Below, piece by piece: positions 1-7,815 of a DNA stretch of 22,106 nucleotides (position 1 is the stretch's first letter; every line of letters begins with the position of its first letter). The position numbers and the translations under genes are program-made. This stretch comes from Clostridia bacterium (GTDB lineage: Bacteria > Bacillota_A > Clostridia > Christensenellales > Aristaeellaceae). The notes beneath the pieces were generated by a model. That model was not told where the DNA came from, did no database searches, and saw only the letters and a list, made by a program, of their open reading frames with translations. The stretch is taken from the NCBI GenBank assembly GCA_017509065.1, contig JAFWQM010000014.1:1-22106 (forward strand), written 5' to 3'.

Positions 1-136
1 ATCTGCGGGCGATAAATCGGTCCATCCTGCGTCACTCAACCTTGAAATACCTCCAGTATTCCTGCGGTTTCGTTCCTTGTCTGGAACGATTTCTCATCCC
101 GCATCTGAATTCACGATTCAATTGGGCGAGCAATAA
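1..136. repeat. Right part of a long palindromic intergenic element
   Basis: Bases 1-49 recur exactly at 21998-22046. Bases 122-136 (TTGGGCGAGCAATAA) are the exact reverse complement of 21969-21983, and the match extends to 20 of 21 bases over 122-142 versus 21963-21983. The reverse complement of 75-136 also aligns imperfectly with the left arm seen at 21969-22020, sharing CCCAA, TGAATT, TGCGGG, AAATCG and TCCA blocks. The two copies together describe an element of roughly 160 bp with 15-bp terminal inverted repeats and imperfectly palindromic arms. The window starts inside this copy, so its left terminal repeat is missing. No protein gene is seen in 1-270; a possible upstream extension of the next gene to 145 has no ribosome binding site. 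Confidence 0.75.
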
Positions 137-270
137 GTAAACCTATGCCCTTCCCTGTGTCGGCTTTTTGTCGGCACGGGGATTTTATTCCACAGCAGGA
201 ATCCATGTATCATTTGTCGAAAATCACATTACAGGGAATCGACGTTATTTGTGGCTGGAGGAGAAGAACC

Positions 271-1749
271 GTGACAAAACCAACAGAGCAGCTTGAAAAA
301 GCAAGAAAATATGAAAGTCTAAGCAAAGACAATATAAACCAGGAGGATCGTCCGCTCTTCCATCTGACGCCTTATATCGGCTGGATGAATGACCCGAATG
401 GTTTTTGTTTTTATCAAGGGAAATATCATTTGTTTTATCAATACCATCCTTATTCCCGTGATTGGGGACCCATGCATTGGGGACATGCCGAAAGCGCCGA
501 TTTACTGCATTGGACCTACCTGCCCTGCGCCTTGGCGCCGGATACGCCGGCAGATCAGGGAGGATGTTTTTCAGGCTCCGCTGTGCCCCTGCCGGACGGA
601 CGGCTGATGCTGGTCTATACGGGCGTGCAGGAAACGCAGGAGAATGGCAAGGCCATACAGGCGCAGTGCATTGCTTTTGGAAATGGAACTGATTTTGAAA
701 AGTATCCGCACAATCCCGTCGTGAGCGCCGCTGATCTGCCGGAGGGCTAGAACGTTTATGATTTTCGTGATCCGAAAGCAGGACGGACCGCGGATGGACG
801 ATTTCAGATGGCGGTGGCAAATTGGCACAGGGAACGGCAGGGAACCATCCTTTTGTTTGAAAGCGCCGACGCGGTCACCTGGCGGTACAGGGCGGCGCTG
901 GACAGCAGCGATGGGATCTACGGTCAAATGTGGGAATGCCCCGATTTCTTTTCCCTGGGCGGGAAACAGGCGCTGATCGTCAGCGCGCAGAAAATGCGTG
1001 CAATGGAAGGGTTTCACCCCGGTCATGGAACCATGGCGATTTTAGGTTCCTATGATGAAAGCCAATGCCGTTTCATTCGGGAAACAGTTCAGCCACTGGA
1101 TGAAGGGCTGGATTTTTACGCGCCGCAGACGGTATTGGCCCCGGATGGCCGGCGCATCCTGATCGCTTGGATGGAAAACTGGCAGTACTGCAAACGGACG
1201 CCCCGCCTGCATCCCTGGTACGCGCAAATGATCGTTCCCCGGGAAATCACAATAGAAGACAGCCGGCTGATCCAGCGTCCGATCCGAGAGATCGAAACCC
1301 TGTGGCGGGACATGATCCGCTATGACAACGTGACCGTACAGCAGGAAATGGCATTGCCGGGCGTGGAGGGGCGGCTTCTCGATGCTGAGCTGACGGTCCG
1401 TCCGCTTTCCGGGCCCTGCCGATTCACCGTTACCCTGGCGCGGGATCAGGATCACGGCGTGACTGTAGAATGGGATATGGCCTGCGGGGAACTGCTGTTT
1501 GACCGAAGCCGGGACGGCTCCTGCCAGGACATTGCCCATATCCGCCGGGTGCGGCTGGAAAAGCAGGATGAAACATTGTCCCTTCGAATTCTGTTGGACA
1601 AGGAAAGCGTTGAACTGTTTCTGAACGGCGGCAGACAGACCGTCACCGCCGTGCTAAACGCCCCCGGAACAGCGTCGGACATCACATTCGCTTCGGACGC
1701 GCCGGTTCTTCTTTCTGTGGTAGCGCATCCTTTAAATAATTATGACTGA
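271..1749 (+). pseudogene. GH32 sucrose/fructan hydrolase, interrupted by an in-frame TAG
   Basis: This encodes a glycoside hydrolase family 32 enzyme (sucrose-6-phosphate hydrolase / beta-fructofuranosidase type), which cleaves the fructosyl bond of sucrose or its 6-phosphate in the cytoplasm. Start: GTG at 271 behind GGAGGAG (257-263). Read through the stop, the product is 492 residues, the usual family length. WMNDPNG carries the nucleophile Asp41, FRDPK the transition-state Asp167 and WECP the acid/base Glu222, followed by a C-terminal beta-sandwich ending in LFLNGG-type sequence. Codon 160 (748-750) is TAG in the same reading frame, just before the RDP and EC motifs, so the normal product would lack two of three catalytic residues. 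Reading frame and conservation are intact on both sides, so the lesion is recent, a sequencing error (one base from CAG, Gln) or suppressed. It lies upstream of the ABC importer but is separated from it by a terminator and a promoter. No convincing promoter was found upstream. Confidence 0.9.
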
Positions 1750-1791
1750 AAATCTGCGCATAATAGCAAAGAGACTGAAATCGCAGTTCAA

Positions 1792-1877
1792 AGTTCTAAG
1801 TTCTAAGCTGAATAGTGTCTGGCACAGCGAGTTTGCTTTCACTCAATCCAATTGCTTAGAACTTGGAACTTAGAACT
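1792..1877. repeat. TTCTAAG inverted repeat
   Basis: The left arm AGTTCTAAGTTCTAAGC (1792-1808) is the reverse complement of the sequence at 1854-1877, except that the right arm carries a seven-base duplication (GGAACTT). The unit TTCTAAG is itself tandemly repeated in the left arm. It lies just after the GH32 gene and before the terminator at 1909. It resembles a dispersed palindromic element; copy number cannot be judged from this window. Confidence 0.6.
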
Positions 1878-1908
1878 CTTTACAAGTCTTTTCCGGTTTA
1901 TCCGGTTT

Positions 1909-1931
1909 AGGTGCGAGTTAAGCACCTTTTT
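1909..1931 (+). terminator. Rho-independent terminator between GH32 gene and importer operon
   Basis: The stem AGGTGC/GCACCT has a seven-base loop and runs into a T tract (1927-1931). It follows the GH32 gene and its downstream repeat, and insulates the importer operon. The stem is short, so strength is uncertain. Confidence 0.6.
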
Positions 1932-1973
1932 GTCTGATATGGAACTTTCTTTTACAATAATCACATATTTCGA

Positions 1974-2003
1974 TTGACAGACGGATGATAGATGATGTAA
2001 AAT
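1974..2003 (+). promoter_or_regulatory. Sigma-A promoter of the ABC importer operon
   Basis: TTGACA at 1974-1979 (perfect -35) and TAAAAT at 1998-2003 (one mismatch to TATAAT) with an 18-base spacer. It lies about 75 bases upstream of the binding-protein start and after a terminator, so it can drive the three importer genes independently of the GH32 gene. A repeated GATGATAGATGATG lies in the spacer. No clear operator was recognised. Confidence 0.7.
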
Positions 2004-2078
2004 AAACAGAGCAAAGGCAGGTTGCATGACCGATCAACTGCCGTCCAAATCTTTCCATAAAAAAGGAGGACATCTCAC

Positions 2079-3287
2079 ATGAAAAAAGTTCTGGCTCTTC
2101 TCATTGTGGCAATGATGCTGCTGTCCCTCGCGCCGTTCGCGCTGGCGGACGACGTGGTGAACATCGAATTCCAGTTCCATAAAGGCGAGACCGACGCCAT
2201 CAACGCCATGACGGCGGTGATCGACGCTTTCAACGCCGCCAACCCCGGTATCCATGTGGAAATGAACACCGCCGGCGACACCAACTCCATGGTGGCCCGC
2301 TCCCAGCAGGACGACCTGCCGGACATTTTCGCCTGCCAGACCAGCGCGACCTTTGAAAAAATGTTCGCCGCCGGACAGCTGATGGATCTGACCGGTCAGG
2401 ACTTCCTGAACAACATCGTGGAAGGCACCCTGGCCCTGTCCACCTACGAAGGCAAGAACTGGCGCCTGCCCTACAGCCTGAGCTGCTACGGCCTGTATGT
2501 ACGCACGGACATCTTTGAAGAGCAGGGCCTGGCGCTGCCCACCACCTGGGACGAGCTGATGGACGTGTGCGAAAAGCTGATGGCCGCGGGTATCTACCCC
2601 TTCGCCAACCCCGATAAGGACATGGTCTACCAGCGCATGGAGCGCATGATGTCCATGCTGGCGGACAACGACGACGAATTCAAGGCCATCGCCGCCGGCG
2701 AACTGGAAGCCAAGGACTCCAAAATGCTGTCCGTCTATGCCCAGGCGTCTCTGGACATCGCCAAGTATACCAACCCCCTGTCCGCAGGCGCAGGCTATGA
2801 CGAATCCTACCAGATGCTGCTGAAGGGCGAGGCCGCTATGACCATCAACGGCCAGTGGTCTCTGGGCACGCTGCTCGGCTTCAACCCGGATATTCAGCTG
2901 GCGATGATTCCGCTGCCTGATCCCACCGGCGCTGAGAGCAACGTTATCGTCTCCATCGACACCAGCTTCGTCGTTTCCAGCAAGACCAAGCATCCCGATG
3001 AGTGCCTCAAGTTCCTGGCCTATCTGGCCCAGACCGACGTGGCCCAGGCTTACACCGATGTGGAAGGCAGCCCCAACGTGGTCAAAGGCGTTGTCTACAG
3101 CGTCAAGCAGCTGGAAAAGATCAACGACGCGATGGCGGCCGGTCACACCATGCTGAGCCTGAACGCCATCTGGCCCTCCGGCCTGCGCAAAGCCCTGGGG
3201 CTCGCGGCCACCGACCTGATCGTGGACAAGGATCTTGACGCGTTCTACGATGAATGCCAGCTGACCATTGAAGAATACTACAACTGA
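2079..3287 (+). CDS. Sugar ABC transporter substrate-binding protein (family 1)
   Basis: This is the extracytoplasmic binding protein of a carbohydrate ABC importer (CUT1 type) that delivers sugar to the two permeases encoded next. The 402-residue product has a Sec signal peptide (MKK, hydrophobic core, cleavage near ALA-DD at residues 22-25). The mature domain looks like SBP family 1: FHKGETDAINAMTAVIDAFNAANPGI, then LPDIFACQ, YEGKNWRLPYSLSCYGLYVRTDIF and GEAAMTINGQWSLG. A strong AAGGAGGA site (2063-2070) precedes the ATG. No cysteine lies in the signal-peptide region (the first is in DIFACQ), so it is not an obvious lipoprotein, which is unusual for a monoderm importer. Codon use is strongly biased, suggesting high expression. 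The substrate is not readable; GH32 and GH13 neighbours suggest sucrose, trehalose or another small glucoside/fructoside. Confidence 0.9.
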   Translation: MKKVLALLIVAMMLLSLAPFALADDVVNIEFQFHKGETDAINAMTAVIDAFNAANPGIHVEMNTAGDTNSMVARSQQDDLPDIFACQTSATFEKMFAAGQLMDLTGQDFLNNIVEGTLALSTYEGKNWRLPYSLSCYGLYVRTDIFEEQGLALPTTWDELMDVCEKLMAAGIYPFANPDKDMVYQRMERMMSMLADNDDEFKAIAAGELEAKDSKMLSVYAQASLDIAKYTNPLSAGAGYDESYQMLLKGEAAMTINGQWSLGTLLGFNPDIQLAMIPLPDPTGAESNVIVSIDTSFVVSSKTKHPDECLKFLAYLAQTDVAQAYTDVEGSPNVVKGVVYSVKQLEKINDAMAAGHTMLSLNAIWPSGLRKALGLAATDLIVDKDLDAFYDECQLTIEEYYN

Positions 3288-3315
3288 CCTGCCGGGCGGT
3301 ATGCCCTGATGTATG

Positions 3316-3349
3316 CCCGATGAGGATGCAAAGACGCATCCTCACCGGG
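3316..3349 (+). promoter_or_regulatory. Intercistronic hairpin between binding protein and permease genes
   Basis: CCCG-TGAGGATGC pairs with GCATCCTCA-CGGG around a short AAAGA loop, followed by TTTATCTT rather than a full T tract. Strong hairpins at this place in binding-protein operons are known to protect the upstream mRNA and cause partial termination, giving more binding protein than permease. That role is inferred here. A second small hairpin, GGGGT-GATA-ACCCC (3368-3381), contains the ribosome binding site of the next gene. Confidence 0.65.
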
Positions 3350-3381
3350 TTTATCTTACATAAGAAAGGGGTGATAACCCC

Positions 3382-4290
3382 ATGTCGGGGAAAGCTCTCA
3401 AGCCCAAAGCCGTAAAGCGCGCAACCATGCGGAAGGATCAGTTCATTTCCTACGTCATCATGACGGCCCCCGGTTTCCTGCTTTACTGCGTGTTCCTGAT
3501 CACGCCGATCCTGATGGGTATCTATTATTCCCTGACGGATTACGAAGGCATCGGAACCAAATACAATTTTATCGGCATCGATAACTACGTCAGGGTGTTC
3601 ACCAACGACCGCAGGTTTGGCCAGGCGCTGATCTTCAACGCCCGCTATACCATCATGATGGTCATCGGCATCGTGGTGATCGGGTTCATCCTGGCGATGC
3701 TGCTGAACAGGGAAATCAAAGGCCGCAGCTTCTTCAGGACGCTGTATTTCCTGCCCGCGGTGCTGTCCATGGTCACGGTCGGTCTGGTATTCAAGCAGAT
3801 TTACTTCTATGTCCTGCCCGTGATCGGCCAGACGCTCGGCATCCAGGCGCTAGCAACCAACGTCATATCAAAAAAAGAGACGGCCATCTACGGCATCCTC
3901 TTTGTGAACCTCTGGCAGGGCCTCGCTATGCCGACGCTCCTGTTCCTGGCCGGTCTGCAAACGATCCCGCAGGATCTGCATGAAGCGGCGGCCATCGACG
4001 GTGCCAACGCTTGGCAGAGGTTCAAGGCCATCACCGTGCCTTACATGCTGCCCACCCTGTCCGTCGTGCTGGTGCTGACCGTGAAAGGCGGCCTCGGCGT
4101 TTACGACTATATCTCCACGATGACCGGCGGTTCCTACAATACGACCTCCATCGCTTTCCTGATCTATCAGAACGCGTTTGAGCGCAACCGTTTCAGCTAT
4201 TCGATCGCCCAGGCCGTCGTCGTCGGCCTGATCGTCGCTGCGATTTCCTTTGTCCAGATCAGATTTACAAATGCAAAGAAGGTGGAATGA
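3382..4290 (+). CDS. Sugar ABC transporter permease (MalF/MsmF type)
   Basis: This is an integral membrane subunit of the importer, 302 residues. Six hydrophobic segments are visible: near residues 22-50 (FISYVIMTAPGFLLYCVFLI), 90-112, 120-150, 165-190, 210-235 and 270-292. The cytoplasmic EAA loop that contacts the ATPase is clear at about 200-220 (EAAAIDGANAWQRFKAITVP). It starts at ATG 3382 behind AAAGGGGTG, which can fold into a small hairpin. It sits 94 bases after the binding protein and directly abuts the next permease. The ATPase is missing from the operon, as in many CUT1 importers that use a shared MsmX/MsiK-type ATPase encoded elsewhere. Confidence 0.92.
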   Translation: MSGKALKPKAVKRATMRKDQFISYVIMTAPGFLLYCVFLITPILMGIYYSLTDYEGIGTKYNFIGIDNYVRVFTNDRRFGQALIFNARYTIMMVIGIVVIGFILAMLLNREIKGRSFFRTLYFLPAVLSMVTVGLVFKQIYFYVLPVIGQTLGIQALATNVISKKETAIYGILFVNLWQGLAMPTLLFLAGLQTIPQDLHEAAAIDGANAWQRFKAITVPYMLPTLSVVLVLTVKGGLGVYDYISTMTGGSYNTTSIAFLIYQNAFERNRFSYSIAQAVVVGLIVAAISFVQIRFTNAKKVE

Positions 4291-5130
4291 GTGAATATCG
4301 GTAAACGAAGAATGGACGCTGTGGCGTATATCATTCTCGGGCTGGGTGCTTTGCTCATTCTGTTCCCGATGTATATCACAGTCGTCACAACGTTCAAAAC
4401 CATGCAGGAGAGCGCCAACAGCTTCTTCACCCTGCCGACCAGCTTTTACCTTGGCAATTATAAAGAAGTGCTGGCTAACCCCACGCTCGGATATTCCTAC
4501 GCGAACACGATTTACGTCACGTTCGCGTCCCTGTTCCTCGAATTCCTGGTGATGCCGCCCATGGCTTTCGCCATTTCCCGCGGCATGTATCACAAGAGCG
4601 GGCTGTTCAAGGGCCTGTACGCGTTCTTCCTGCTGGGCATTTTCCTGCCCTTCCAGGTGCGCATGATGCCCCTGATGAAGCTGCTGGCCGCGTTTAACAT
4701 GCTGCACCAGACCGGCCTGATCCTGCTGTACCTGGCCCACGCCACCTGCGAAAGCATGTTCCTGTACGTGGGCTACCTGGCCACGGTTTCCCCCAGCCTG
4801 GAGGAAGCGGCCTACATCGATGGGGCCAACACGTTTACCACGTTCTACCGCATCATCCTGCCCCTGATGAAGCCCATTCTCGCGACGGTGATGATCAAGG
4901 AAGGCCTGGCGCTGTGGAACGACTACATGCTGCCCCTGATCATCCTGAACCGTTCCAAGACCATGTGGACCCTGACCCTGTTCCAGAAAAACTACCAGGG
5001 CGAGTTCAACGTGGACTACAACCTGTCGTTTGCCTGCATGGTGCTGTGCTGTCTGCCGATTGTGGTGATGTATATCATCCTGCAGAAGCATATTATCGGC
5101 GGCCTGACCAGCGGCGCTGTGAAGGGATAA
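4291..5130 (+). CDS. Sugar ABC transporter permease (MalG/MsmG type)
   Basis: This is the second membrane subunit of the importer, 279 residues. It starts at GTG 4291 immediately after the TGA of the previous gene, with AAGAAGGTGG upstream, so the two permeases are probably translationally coupled. It has an N-terminal membrane segment (VAYIILGLGALLILFPMYITVVTTFK), further hydrophobic helices and the EAA loop EEAAYIDGANTFTTFYRIILP near residues 170-190. The C-terminus HIIGGLTSGAVKG is typical for MalG-type permeases. It is the last gene of the operon; a strong terminator follows 11 bases after the stop. Confidence 0.92.
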   Translation: MNIGKRRMDAVAYIILGLGALLILFPMYITVVTTFKTMQESANSFFTLPTSFYLGNYKEVLANPTLGYSYANTIYVTFASLFLEFLVMPPMAFAISRGMYHKSGLFKGLYAFFLLGIFLPFQVRMMPLMKLLAAFNMLHQTGLILLYLAHATCESMFLYVGYLATVSPSLEEAAYIDGANTFTTFYRIILPLMKPILATVMIKEGLALWNDYMLPLIILNRSKTMWTLTLFQKNYQGEFNVDYNLSFACMVLCCLPIVVMYIILQKHIIGGLTSGAVKG

Positions 5131-5140
5131 CAAAACAGAT

Positions 5141-5176
5141 ACTGCCTCCGAACACAGAAAACGGAGGCAGTTTTTT
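5141..5176 (+). terminator. Terminator of the importer operon
   Basis: The perfect 10-bp stem ACTGCCTCCG/CGGAGGCAGT with an 11-base loop is followed by five further T. It lies between the convergent importer operon and the GH13 gene and may also serve the minus strand, where the T tract is weaker. Confidence 0.88.
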
Positions 5177-5188
5177 GATGTCTTTTTT

Positions 5189-6823
5189 TTACCGGCGGAG
5201 CGCACAGCCCTCCCAGGGCCGCAGGGAGATCGTGCCGTCGCGGTACAGCGGCGGCGCTTCATAGCTGCCGATCACGAATTGGCCGGCGTCCGGAAGCGGC
5301 ACTGAAACTGTCTCCGCTGTAAAATTGCACAGCACCGTCAGCTTTTCCTGTCCGAGCGTGCGTACATAGGCAATCAGGCCGGACTGATCGGGCAGAATGA
5401 AACGAATGTCTCCCCCTGCAATCACCTTTTCCTGCTTGCGCAGCTGAACCAATCGCTGATAAAAACTGAAAATTGACCCGTCCTCTCCCACTTCCGTCCG
5501 CGCGTTGGCTTCCTTTCGGCAGGTCGGAAGCTCAATCCATGGCTTGCCGGACGTAAAGCCCGCGTTCTCCGTGTCGTCCCACTGCATCGGGGTGCGGCCG
5601 TTATCGCGTGACCGGGCCTTCAAGACACTTATTGCCTCCCGTTCGCTGAGGCCGCGATCCAGCAGAATGCGATAATAATTGATGCTCTCCACGTCGCGGT
5701 ACTGTTCGATCCGGTCGAAATAAGCATTGGTCATGCCCAGTTCTTCGCCCTGATAGATATACGGCGTTCCCCGCATCATATGGATGCAGGTCGCCAGCAT
5801 TTTAGCGGATTCTTTCCAATAGGCCTGATCGTCGCCGAAGCGGGATACGACCCGCGGCTGGTCGTGGTTGCACCAGAACACGGCGTTCCAGCCGCCGCCC
5901 GCCGCCATGCCTTCCTGCCAGGATTGAAAGAGCGCACGAAGCTGCTGAATATCCGGGGCCTGCAGCGTCCATTTGTCGCCGTTTTTATAATCCACCTTCA
6001 AATGATGGAAATTGAACACCATGGACAATTCATGGTTTTCGGGTGAGGAATACCGGATACAGTGCGGCAGCGTGGTGGAGCTCATTTCTCCTACCGTGAT
6101 CATATCGCCTATTTCCGTATCCCGTACCAATTCCTGCAAGTATTCATGGACGTGAGGGCCGTCGGTATAGAAGCGCCTGCCGTCGCCCGCGTCGTCGTTG
6201 AGGAATTGCGCGGGTTTTGAAATCAGGTTCACCACGTCAAAGCGGAAACCCTTCACGCCCTTGGCTTTCCAGAAGCAAATCACGTTTTTCAGTTCTTCCC
6301 GGACCTCCGGATTCTCCCAGTTCAGGTCGGCCTGGCTTACGTCAAACAAATGCAGATACCATTTTTTCAGGGAAGGAACGTAAGCCCACGCGCTGCCCCC
6401 GAATTTGGACTGCCAGTTCGTGGGCGGCTGATCCGGCGGCCCGTCCCGGAACAGATAATACGCCTGATACTTGGGATTGCCCTGCAAAGCGCTCTGAAAC
6501 CAGGCGTGTTCCGTGGACGTGTGGTTGAACACCATGTCCAGCATCAGGCCAATGCCGCGCTTCTCCGCTTCCCGGATCAGCTCTTCCGTGTCCGCCATCG
6601 TGCCGAACGCCGGATCGACGCTGCAATAGTCCGCCACGTCATAGCCGTTGTCCCGCTGCGGCGACACAAAAAACGGCGTCAGCCACAGATAATCCACGCC
6701 CAGGGATTTCAGATAATCCAGTTTGGACGTAATGCCCGGCAGATCTCCGATCCCGTCCCCGTTGCTGTCGCAGAAAGAACGGGGATATATTTGGTATACG
6801 ACCTGATTCTGAAACCGCGCCAT
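5189..6823 (-). CDS. treC: GH13 glucosidase, trehalose-6-phosphate hydrolase-like
   Basis: This is an alpha-amylase family enzyme of 544 residues that very closely follows the TreA/TreC pattern; that family hydrolyses trehalose 6-phosphate to glucose and glucose 6-phosphate in the cytoplasm. Visible landmarks: QIYPRSFCDSNGDGIGDL (11-28), DMVFNHTSTEH (96-106), the nucleophile Asp196 in GFRFDVVNL, the acid/base Glu246 in TVGEMSST and the third acid Asp321 in CNHDQPRVVSRFGDD. The GGGWNAVFWCNHDQPRV and HELSMVFNFHHLKVDY stretches recall TreA of Bacillus from memory. The ATG at 6823 follows AAGGAGG by seven bases; the gene lies 14 bases after the HAD phosphatase gene, so they form one operon. No trehalose PTS is present; the neighbouring importer is an ABC system that would deliver unphosphorylated sugar. 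An oligo-1,6-glucosidase or alpha-glucosidase role therefore remains possible. Confidence 0.85.
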   Translation of the reverse strand: MARFQNQVVYQIYPRSFCDSNGDGIGDLPGITSKLDYLKSLGVDYLWLTPFFVSPQRDNGYDVADYCSVDPAFGTMADTEELIREAEKRGIGLMLDMVFNHTSTEHAWFQSALQGNPKYQAYYLFRDGPPDQPPTNWQSKFGGSAWAYVPSLKKWYLHLFDVSQADLNWENPEVREELKNVICFWKAKGVKGFRFDVVNLISKPAQFLNDDAGDGRRFYTDGPHVHEYLQELVRDTEIGDMITVGEMSSTTLPHCIRYSSPENHELSMVFNFHHLKVDYKNGDKWTLQAPDIQQLRALFQSWQEGMAAGGGWNAVFWCNHDQPRVVSRFGDDQAYWKESAKMLATCIHMMRGTPYIYQGEELGMTNAYFDRIEQYRDVESINYYRILLDRGLSEREAISVLKARSRDNGRTPMQWDDTENAGFTSGKPWIELPTCRKEANARTEVGEDGSIFSFYQRLVQLRKQEKVIAGGDIRFILPDQSGLIAYVRTLGQEKLTVLCNFTAETVSVPLPDAGQFVIGSYEAPPLYRDGTISLRPWEGCALRR

Positions 6824-6837
6824 TTTTCGTCCTCCTT

Positions 6838-7668
6838 CTATCCGTTCAACAGGTTCAGCTTTTCAAACGCCCAGGCGAGGCCGTCCTCTGTAACAGCGGG
6901 GCACACCATGCTGCTCCTGGCTTTCACGGCGGGGCTTCCGTTTTCCATGCACACGGAAACGCCGACTGTTTTCATCATTTCCAAATCATTCATGCTGTCG
7001 CCAAAGCCGATCGTATCCGCAAGGTCAACGCCCAGCGCTTCGGCGATGATCCGCACGCCGCTTCCTTTATCGAATTTCCGGTTAATCATTTCGCCATCTA
7101 TTACGCCGCTCCGCATCGGTTCCCACAGCAGAAAATTGAATTCGTTTTCCAGGGCCTGCCGGGCCGGAAGCAGCTGGCTTAAATCATTGCACATGAACAC
7201 GATTTTATAGATCGGACGACCGTCGTATTCCCGCATGGGACGGATATTCAGTTCTTCGGCGATCTGCCTGTGAATGCGTTCCATTTCGCTGTTCATATCG
7301 CCGGCCTTGGCGAAGAAATCCGAAAGATCCTCGTCGCACCAGGACCCGTCGCGAGCTTCGACCGTTCGGATCACTCCGCTCTCCCTGAGCAGACGCATTC
7401 CAGCGTCCTGCTGCGCTTTGGTCATAGGACAGTCAAACAGCACCCGATTTCCCGCGAACACGTAGCCTCCGCCGCTTGCCACCGCTCCCTCAAATCCAAG
7501 CGCCAGTACCGGGGCCAGCATGGCAAGGTTTCTCCCGGAACAGAGGAAAACGCGATGCCCGTTTGCCTGTGCTGTGCGAATTGCTTTCAGCGCGCTGGCC
7601 GGAGGCACGTTCGTTCCCGGTGGTGTGAGCGTTCCGTCAATATCCAAAAAAACCAGTTTACGATTCAT
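6838..7668 (-). CDS. Cof-type HAD-IIB family phosphatase
   Basis: This is a 276-residue haloacid dehalogenase superfamily hydrolase of the Cof (IIB) subfamily, whose members dephosphorylate sugar phosphates and other small phosphates in the cytosol. Motif I FLDIDGT has Asp9 and Asp11; motif II (FLCSGRN) is near residue 56-62; motif IV GFGDSMNDLEMM is near 223-234, and the alpha/beta cap lies between. ATG at 7668 is preceded by GGGAG nine bases upstream. It is the first gene of an operon with the GH13 enzyme and has its own promoter. The stop codon is TAG (6838-6840), followed directly by the next ribosome binding site, so TAG is a true stop in this organism. Substrate is unknown; the context suggests a sugar phosphate. 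Confidence 0.88.
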   Translation of the reverse strand: MNRKLVFLDIDGTLTPPGTNVPPASALKAIRTAQANGHRVFLCSGRNLAMLAPVLALGFEGAVASGGGYVFAGNRVLFDCPMTKAQQDAGMRLLRESGVIRTVEARDGSWCDEDLSDFFAKAGDMNSEMERIHRQIAEELNIRPMREYDGRPIYKIVFMCNDLSQLLPARQALENEFNFLLWEPMRSGVIDGEMINRKFDKGSGVRIIAEALGVDLADTIGFGDSMNDLEMMKTVGVSVCMENGSPAVKARSSMVCPAVTEDGLAWAFEKLNLLNG

Positions 7669-7725
7669 GTATGTTTCTCCCTGTCCGTACTGTTATATAT
7701 TGTTGGAACCGTTTGGATGACTCAT

Positions 7726-7754
7726 ATTATACAGGAAAAACGAACGGCAAACAA
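7726..7754 (-). promoter_or_regulatory. Promoter of the HAD-GH13 operon
   Basis: On the minus strand, TTGTTT (7754-7749) and a perfect TATAAT (7731-7726) are separated by 17 bases, about 58 bases before the HAD start codon. Between the -10 box and the start lies TTGGAACCGTTTGGAT (plus strand, 7703-7718), a weak match to LacI/CcpA-type operators. Confidence 0.6.
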
Positions 7755-7815
7755 GTGCTTGCGGGGAAAAGAATCCCATCATAAGTTTTATGCGGCGTTC
7801 TCATCATCAATAAAC

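Noticed and set aside
145..270. N-terminal extension of the GH32 protein to ATG 145
   Set aside because: No ribosome binding site precedes 145, the extra residues do not resemble the family, and GTG 271 has a strong GGAGGAG and a family-like N-terminus.
748..750. Reassignment of TAG to glutamine (alternative genetic code) to explain the GH32 gene
   Set aside because: Other genes in the window end at TAG in proper places: the HAD gene stops at TAG (6838-6840) directly before the treC ribosome binding site, and lonB ends with TAG. A recoded TAG should be avoided as stop and appear inside many genes; it appears inside one only.
2034..5262. Long minus-strand open frames opposite the importer genes (for example 2034-3146 and 3868-5262)
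   Set aside because: They are antisense shadows of GC-rich genes with clear families, have His/Gln/Gly-rich nonsense composition and lack ribosome binding sites. The same holds for plus-strand frames opposite treC, HAD-nagA, lonA and lonB.
7703..7718. CcpA (cre) or LacI-type operator TTGGAACCGTTTGGAT before the HAD-GH13 operon
   Set aside because: At least three mismatches at conserved positions and no good symmetry; mentioned only as a weak possibility.
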